Below the pieces are notes generated by a model that did no database searches, was not told the DNA's origin, and was given only the letters and a program-made list of their open reading frames with translations. Below, piece after piece: positions 57,508 to 64,000 of a DNA stretch of 64,000 nucleotides. The stretch spans positions 150,719 through 214,718 of the forward strand of contig CAJVXS010000002.1 of the NCBI GenBank assembly GCA_913009235.1, given 5' to 3'. The position numbers and the translations under genes were made by a program. This DNA comes from an uncultured Methylophilaceae bacterium (GTDB lineage: Bacteria > Pseudomonadota > Gammaproteobacteria > Burkholderiales > Methylophilaceae). The first letter of the stretch is position 1. Each line of letters starts with the position of its first letter.

Positions 57508-57900
57508 ATGATTGACCAAGATGGCTTGCAAGAAGAATTAGAAAGTCTGGCAGATGATGGCAGTGTCAGTGGCTGGGACGAAGCCATCATTTGCCGAGTT
57601 GAAGTTGATTTGCTTGGTTGGCTAACGCAGTTGGCTGGCGGTAATCAATGGGAAGTGTATGCCGAAGACGAAGATGAAGCCTGCATTAGCTTTAATTTGC
57701 GGGAAAAGCTGGCCAATAACGTAACGAGAAAAGCTAAAGCTGGAAAAACAGCCGAAGTCACGTTGTATCACAATGGCTATGCTGTTGTAGATGTCGAAGG
57801 GCAGGCTTTATTCGACGGGACGTTGACTTCTGGCACCAGTGAGTGTGCACATTTAAGTTATTATCATGCCGACAGTGGTGAGCCTGTCACCTTGAATTGA
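57508..57900 (+). CDS. Hypothetical acidic protein
   Basis: Unrecognised 130-residue soluble protein with no signal or membrane span. The start is the ATG at 57508, with a strong AAGGAA ribosome site; an upstream in-frame start lacks it. It is acidic (YAEDEDEACISFN) and mostly beta in the second half (AEVTLYHNGYAVVDVEGQ). It has no family motif I recognise and stands alone, convergent with the polyprenyl synthase gene. About 230 bases upstream have no gene. Confidence 0.75.
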   Translation: MIDQDGLQEELESLADDGSVSGWDEAIICRVEVDLLGWLTQLAGGNQWEVYAEDEDEACISFNLREKLANNVTRKAKAGKTAEVTLYHNGYAVVDVEGQALFDGTLTSGTSECAHLSYYHADSGEPVTLN

Positions 57901-57933
57901 GGGTGCAGGTGTGAGTTTTAGATCTGTAAGCGC

Positions 57934-58905
57934 TTAGAACTGGCGTTTAACAGAAAATTCAGCCAATTGAATCATTGCTGTCTTGTATTCGGAGTCGGTG
58001 AAGCCGTCGATTGCTGCACAAGCTGCATCCGCCTCTTTTTTTGCAACACTCATCACGTACTCACAAGCGTTGGTTGCCGCAACGGTAGCAAGCACAGCGG
58101 GGATATCGTTTACGCCAGCTTGATCAATTGCTTGACGAATAACTGAGGCTTGCTCTGCATTGCTTTGGTGCATTGCATATAAGACGGGTAGCGTTGGCTT
58201 GCCTTCGGCCAAGTCGTCCCCTACATTCTTTCCGGTTTTTTCTGCATCACCATTAATATCTAATACATCATCTACTAACTGAAAAGCAGTGCCTAAGTGC
58301 ATGCCATAAAGGGCTAGGTTCTTTTCATCAGATGGGTTGTTGCCTTTGCTGATAACAGCGCCTAGCCGTGCCGCAGCTTCAAATAACTTGGCTGTTTTAT
58401 AGTGAATGACCTTTAAGTAGGAAGCCTCTGTAACATCTGCATTGTGCAGGTGAAGGAGTTGTAGAACTTCACCTTCAGCAATGGTATTGGTCGCTTCCGA
58501 TATGATGTCCATCACGCGCATTTTTTTTAGTGAGGCCATCATTTGAAACGCACGTGAATATAAAAAATCCCCCACTAGCACACTCGCCGCATTGCCAAAG
58601 ATATGGTTGGCTGTGCTTTTGCCGCGACGTAGCTCTGACTCGTCAACGACATCATCATGCAGCAAGGTAGCTGTGTGGATAAGCTCGATAATTGCTGCTA
58701 GCTGATGCTGTTGGTTGCCAATGGTGCCTAATAGACCACTAGAGAGTAGCAACAGTGCCGGCCGTAAGCGTTTGCCAGCACTGCCTATGATGTGGTCACT
58801 TATTGTATTAATGAGAGACACTTCCGAATGAAGAGAGTTGCGAATCACCGTGTTGACGACTTGCATATCTGCTGCAATAGGGGATTGAATTTGTTCTAAA
58901 GACAC
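57934..58905 (-). CDS. ispB: Octaprenyl/polyprenyl diphosphate synthase
   Basis: Makes the prenyl side chain of ubiquinone. The 323-residue protein has the first Asp-rich motif LLHDDVVDESELRRG and the second VDDVLDINGD, and the FGNAASVLVGDFLYSRAF stretch. The chain length is not determined by sequence alone. It is divergent from rplU, the usual betaproteobacterial arrangement. Confidence 0.94.
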   Translation of the reverse strand: MSLEQIQSPIAADMQVVNTVIRNSLHSEVSLINTISDHIIGSAGKRLRPALLLLSSGLLGTIGNQQHQLAAIIELIHTATLLHDDVVDESELRRGKSTANHIFGNAASVLVGDFLYSRAFQMMASLKKMRVMDIISEATNTIAEGEVLQLLHLHNADVTEASYLKVIHYKTAKLFEAAARLGAVISKGNNPSDEKNLALYGMHLGTAFQLVDDVLDINGDAEKTGKNVGDDLAEGKPTLPVLYAMHQSNAEQASVIRQAIDQAGVNDIPAVLATVAATNACEYVMSVAKKEADAACAAIDGFTDSEYKTAMIQLAEFSVKRQF

Positions 58906-59011
58906 TGGGTTAAGTTTGTTTGGAATGGATTATAATAATGCTGAGCATTTTAGCATAGAGATGCGGGTAAAATGCGGAATAGAATTTATGGGCTAAAGAA
59001 TCAATTATTGT

Positions 59012-59039
59012 TTGCTTTATCTTGCAGATTTAGTATAAT
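59012..59039 (+). promoter_or_regulatory. Probable sigma-70 promoter of rplU-rpmA
   Basis: A consensus TATAAT at 59034-59039 with a weak -35 TTGCTT at 59012-59017, spaced by 16 bases, and 39 bases from the rplU ATG. This placement before a ribosomal protein operon supports the call. Confidence 0.65.
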
Positions 59040-59078
59040 GCGCGATTCCTTTGAACGTGTGAAACAAGGCAAACCAAC

Positions 59079-59549
59079 ATGTACGCAGTTATTAAAACAG
59101 GTGGCAAACAATATAAAGTTGCTGCTGGTGACTACTTGAAAGTAGAAAAATTAGATGGTGACGTAGGTAGTAAATTAGTGATTGATAAAATCCTAATGTT
59201 AGCTGACGGTGATGATGTAACAATCGGCTCGCCATTAGTTGATGGCGCTAAAGTCAATGCAACCGTGCTTTCACACGGTAAAGGCGACAAGGTGATGATT
59301 TTTAAATTTAGTCGTCGTAAGCATTATCGTAAGACACAGGGGCATCGTCAAAGCTATACTGAAATTCAGATTGATGATATCAATGGTAAAGGCGCTGCTA
59401 AAGTAGCAGCTAAGCCAGCGGCATCTAAAAAAATAGCCGCGGCAAAGCCTTTAGCTAAGAAGGCAACAGCTAAATCTGCTGCAACAAAAGCAGGGGCAAA
59501 AAAACCGGCAGCTAAAAAAGCAGCTGCAAAATCAGCAGATAAGGAATAA
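59079..59549 (+). CDS. rplU: Ribosomal protein L21 with Lys/Ala-rich C-terminal tail
   Basis: Large-subunit protein L21. Residues 1-103 are the ordinary domain ([15 protein letters not shown], then [20 protein letters not shown]). After residue 104, the chain continues for about 52 residues of Ala, Lys and Pro ([20 protein letters not shown] and similar), like histone H1 tails. Typical L21 is about 103 residues. The frame is clean and rpmA follows three bases later, so the tail is genuine. Its role is unknown. Confidence 0.96.
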   Translation: MYAVIKTGGKQYKVAAGDYLKVEKLDGDVGSKLVIDKILMLADGDDVTIGSPLVDGAKVNATVLSHGKGDKVMIFKFSRRKHYRKTQGHRQSYTEIQIDDINGKGAAKVAAKPAASKKIAAAKPLAKKATAKSAATKAGAKKPAAKKAAAKSADKE

Positions 59550-59552
59550 ATC

Positions 59553-59810
59553 ATGGCACATAAAAAAGCAGGTGGTAGTTCACGAAACGGACGCGACTCC
59601 GAGTCAAAACGATTAGGTGTGAAAGCGTTTGGTGAGCAAGTTGTTTCTGCAGGTAGCATCATTGTCCGTCAACGAGGTACAAAAATGCATGCAGGCAACA
59701 ATGTAGGTATGGGTAAAGATCATACTTTATTTGCTAAAATTGACGGTAAAGTAACCTTTTCTACAAAAGGCCCACTAAAGCGTAGTATGGTGAATATAGT
59801 CGCAGTTTAA
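59553..59810 (+). CDS. rpmA: Ribosomal protein L27
   Basis: Large-subunit protein L27, with its N-terminus near the peptidyl-transferase centre. The 85-residue protein begins [20 protein letters not shown] and has [21 protein letters not shown]. It starts three bases after rplU and is followed by a strong terminator. Confidence 0.98.
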   Translation: MAHKKAGGSSRNGRDSESKRLGVKAFGEQVVSAGSIIVRQRGTKMHAGNNVGMGKDHTLFAKIDGKVTFSTKGPLKRSMVNIVAV

Positions 59811-59829
59811 AAAACTGTGCTTAAATAGA

Positions 59830-59856
59830 AAGCCCTGCCAGTAGGTAGGGCTTTTT
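59830..59856 (+). terminator. Intrinsic terminator after rpmA
   Basis: Ten-base-pair stem AAGCCCTGCC / GGTAGGGCTT (one G-U pair) with an AGTA loop, followed by a T run at 59852-59857. It lies about 20 bases after the rpmA stop. Confidence 0.88.
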
Positions 59857-59918
59857 TGTTTTAACGATTTGCAATTGTGGCGTCGCAAGTGTATAGATGT
59901 AGTTTATTGGCCTGTTGA

Positions 59919-62103
<2,185 letters not shown>

Positions 62104-62165
62104 CAGTTTGATATACCGATTTTTAGAAAAATAGCTTTGATATAAAAGAATGATTAGGAATTAAT

Positions 62166-62666
62166 ATGGATAGAAAACAACCATTGGTCGCCATTATTAT
62201 GGGCTCTGATAGTGATTGGCCTACAATGAGGCATGCGGCACAAGTACTGGCAGATTTTGGCATCGCCTACGATGCTGAAGTCATTTCTGCACACCGTACG
62301 CCAGATATGATGATGAACTTTGCAACAGGCGCGGCAGATAATGGCTATAAGGCGATTATTGCTGGCGCTGGTGGTGCTGCGCATTTACCAGGGATGGTGG
62401 CGGCAAAAACGATATTGCCAGTGTTAGGGGTGCCAGTGGCATCGAAGCACTTGCAAGGACAAGACTCTTTACTGTCCATTGTTCAAATGCCAAAAGGTAT
62501 TCCTGTGGCGACTTTCGCAATAGGTGATGCTGGTGCGGAGAATGCGGCACTATTTGCGGTTGCATTGCTGGCGAATCAAGATGCAGCACTAGCTGAAAAA
62601 TTAACAGCGTTTCGTCAAGAACAACTTGAAAGAGTTGAGGTAATGGAATTAAGCGAGAGGCCATGA
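62166..62666 (+). CDS. purE: N5-carboxyaminoimidazole ribonucleotide mutase
   Basis: Rearranges N5-CAIR to CAIR in purine synthesis. The 166-residue protein has [21 protein letters not shown] and the [16 protein letters not shown] signature. It overlaps purK by 4 bases; the two act in sequence. Confidence 0.98.
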   Translation: MDRKQPLVAIIMGSDSDWPTMRHAAQVLADFGIAYDAEVISAHRTPDMMMNFATGAADNGYKAIIAGAGGAAHLPGMVAAKTILPVLGVPVASKHLQGQDSLLSIVQMPKGIPVATFAIGDAGAENAALFAVALLANQDAALAEKLTAFRQEQLERVEVMELSERP

Positions 62667-63805
62667 AGTCAGAGCTAATCCCCGCACCAGCTATGCTGGG
62701 TATGTTAGGTGGTGGTCAGTTAGGCCGCTTCTTTGTGATTGCTGCCCATGAGATGGGTTATCAAGTCACTGTTTTAGATCCAACTAAAGATAGTCCTGCA
62801 GGGAAAATAGCCGATGTGCATATATGTGCCGGTTATGACGATTCTGCAGCATTGGCAGAGATGGCAAAAACATGCGCTGCCATTACGACAGAGTTTGAAA
62901 ATGTGCCGGCAGAGACGTTAGCGACATTAGCGGAATCGGTTGTTGTAAGGCCTTCTGCAGCCAGTGTTGCCATTGCGCAACATCGGGTTTTGGAAAAAAA
63001 CTTTATTAAAGAGGCTGGCTTACCTGTAGCACCATTTGCCGTTATTGATAAGGCTGAAGATTTGCCAGAGGATGGCAATAGTCTTTATCCTGCTATTTTG
63101 AAAGTAGCTCGATTTGGTTATGACGGTAAAGGTCAAGCACGTGTGAAAACAAGAGTAGAGGCATTATCCGCTTTTGATGACTTCAAACAAGAAGCCTGTG
63201 TACTTGAGAAAATGATGCCACTAGATTTGGAAGTATCTGTTGTTTTAGTGCGAAGTGCACAGGGTGAAGTGACGAGCTTCCCAACGGTAGAGAATCAACA
63301 CTTAAATGGTGTCTTAGATATTAGTATTGCGCCTGCAAGATGCTCTGACGTGGTGAAAGCACGTGCACAAGGGTTAGCTGGGAAGTTAGCAACCGCATTA
63401 GACTATGTTGGCGTGTTGGCAGTGGAGTTCTTCTTGGTTGGGCAAGATATCTTGGTGAATGAGATTGCGCCACGACCGCATAATTCAGGGCATTATACGA
63501 TTGATGCTTGTGTGAGTAGTCAGTTTGAGCAGCAAGTGCGCGTATTGGTTGGTTCCCCAGTTGGTAGTGCTGCGTTGCATAGTAAAGCTGTGATGGTGAA
63601 TGTGCTTGGTGATAGCTGGGTTGAGGATGTTGACCCTGCTTGGGGGAAAGCGTTTGCACATAACAACCTTAAATTACATCTTTACGGAAAGCCTGAAGCG
63701 CGTAAAGGTCGTAAGATGGGTCACTTTACTGTAATTGATAAAGATCAAGAGACTGCTTTAAATACTGCGCTGATTGCTCGCGGCGAATTAAATATTGGAT
63801 TGTAG
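62663..63805 (+). CDS. purK: 5-(carboxyamino)imidazole ribonucleotide synthase
   Basis: ATP-grasp enzyme carboxylating AIR. The 380-residue protein has [29 protein letters not shown], the ATP-grasp [12 protein letters not shown] and [16 protein letters not shown] motifs. It is coupled to purE by a 4-base overlap and ends in a terminator. Confidence 0.98.
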   Translation: MKSELIPAPAMLGMLGGGQLGRFFVIAAHEMGYQVTVLDPTKDSPAGKIADVHICAGYDDSAALAEMAKTCAAITTEFENVPAETLATLAESVVVRPSAASVAIAQHRVLEKNFIKEAGLPVAPFAVIDKAEDLPEDGNSLYPAILKVARFGYDGKGQARVKTRVEALSAFDDFKQEACVLEKMMPLDLEVSVVLVRSAQGEVTSFPTVENQHLNGVLDISIAPARCSDVVKARAQGLAGKLATALDYVGVLAVEFFLVGQDILVNEIAPRPHNSGHYTIDACVSSQFEQQVRVLVGSPVGSAALHSKAVMVNVLGDSWVEDVDPAWGKAFAHNNLKLHLYGKPEARKGRKMGHFTVIDKDQETALNTALIARGELNIGL

Positions 63806-63827
63806 GAATTTGTTTAAATACTGCAAT

Positions 63828-63856
63828 AAAAAAGCCTCGCAATGCGAGGCTTTTTT
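63828..63856. terminator. Bidirectional terminator after purK
   Basis: Perfect 13-bp stem AAAAAAGCCTCGC / GCGAGGCTTTTTT with an AAT loop. It can serve purK on plus and the repeat-rich gene on minus. Confidence 0.92.
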
Positions 63857-63886
63857 ATTAAGCTGAACAAGTGGTTAGTTAGCTTA

Positions 63887-64000
63887 TTACTCGGCAGGTT
63901 TTTTAGCTGCGGCAGGTTTTTTAGCTGCGGCAGGTTTTTTAGCTGCGGCAGGTTTTTTAGCTGCGGCAGGTTTTTTAGCTGCGGCAGGTTTTTTAGCTGC
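63887..64000 (-). CDS. C-terminal end of a histone H1-like Lys/Ala/Pro-repeat protein
   Basis: Partial gene whose start lies outside the window. The visible 37 codons read as repeats of AAKKPA and end in a TAA at 63887-63889 (final residues AAKKPAE). The composition matches the bacterial histone H1-like (AlgP/Hc1-like) DNA-binding proteins. The rest of the protein cannot be judged from here. Confidence 0.7.
   Translation of the reverse strand, partial: AAKKPAAAKKPAAAKKPAAAKKPAAAKKPAAAKKPAE
63893..64000. repeat. Perfect 18-bp tandem repeat, six copies
   Basis: The unit GGCAGGTTTTTTAGCTGC occurs six times without a change, from 63893 to the window edge, and probably continues. Each unit encodes six residues (AAKKPA) on the minus strand, so copy-number change keeps the frame. 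Confidence 0.97.

Noticed and set aside
63893..64000. CRISPR-like array at the right edge
   Set aside because: The repeats are contiguous 18-base units without spacers and encode protein.

Overview
The window reads as a chromosomal segment of a Gram-negative betaproteobacterium, most like the Nitrosomonadales/Methylophilaceae (a Methylotenera-like methylotroph). This is inferred from protein signatures and gene order: a betaproteobacterial RecA N-terminus, rsxABCDGE-nth order, lnt-glyQ-glyS-gmhB-plsC order, divergent darP/pmbA, an OFA-family transporter and a DUF1841 gene. Base composition leans to AT, coding density is high and most neighbouring genes touch or overlap. No rRNA or tRNA gene, insertion sequence, prophage or CRISPR array was seen.

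Layout. 1-7.6 kb (mostly minus): lysC (cut by the window edge), alaS, recX-recA, pncC-pgpA-thiL, mog. 7.7-11.2 kb: a periplasmic PDZ protein, divergent darP/pmbA, a shared terminator and mlaA. 11.4-17.5 kb (minus): rlmH, rsfS, panD, panC, panB, a deoxynucleoside kinase, folK, pcnB and a cobalamin adenosyltransferase. 17.5-27 kb: murI, a zinc-finger protein with ilvE, a SCO copper protein, then the lnt-glyQ-glyS-gmhB-plsC-metallopeptidase run. 27.2-29.8 kb: a three-gene locus encoding a Cys-rich EGKCG-repeat secreted peptide, a DUF692 (MNIO) oxidase and a DUF2063 partner, next to DUF1841. 29.9-36 kb: nth and the complete Rnf/Rsx electron-transfer complex. 36.4-43 kb: dapA-bamC-MBL hydrolase, an L16 hydroxylase and a lone molybdopterin oxidoreductase. 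43-49 kb: phoB-phoR with a lipoprotein, an OFA transporter, ribH-nusB. 49-64 kb: lpxH, twin cyclophilins, cysS, argJ, mutT, PCuAC, yacG-zapD-coaE, a polyprenyl synthase, rplU-rpmA-obgE-proB, purE-purK, and the end of a repeat-rich histone H1-like gene.

Two themes stand out. First, metal and redox handling: the EGKCG peptide locus (an HvfABC/bufferin-type copper-binding RiPP system), a SCO protein and a PCuAC chaperone point to active copper management, and the Rnf complex supplies low-potential electrons. Second, deletion scars: several gaps between essential genes hold legible pieces of lost genes. These are a PP2C phosphatase N-terminus with two small deletions (49.1 kb), a TPR protein whose C-terminal domain was excised leaving the last codons (51.1 kb), a possible internally deleted DUF815 ATPase (54.6 kb), a frameshifted 51-codon gene coupled to DUF1841 (29.3 kb) and a nuclease-like relic (43 kb). 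Together they suggest a genome under ongoing reduction.

Low-complexity Lys/Ala/Pro expansions (the tail of ribosomal protein L21 and six perfect 18-bp repeats at the right edge) and a near-identical tract shared by two adjacent cyclophilins show recent recombination or slippage.
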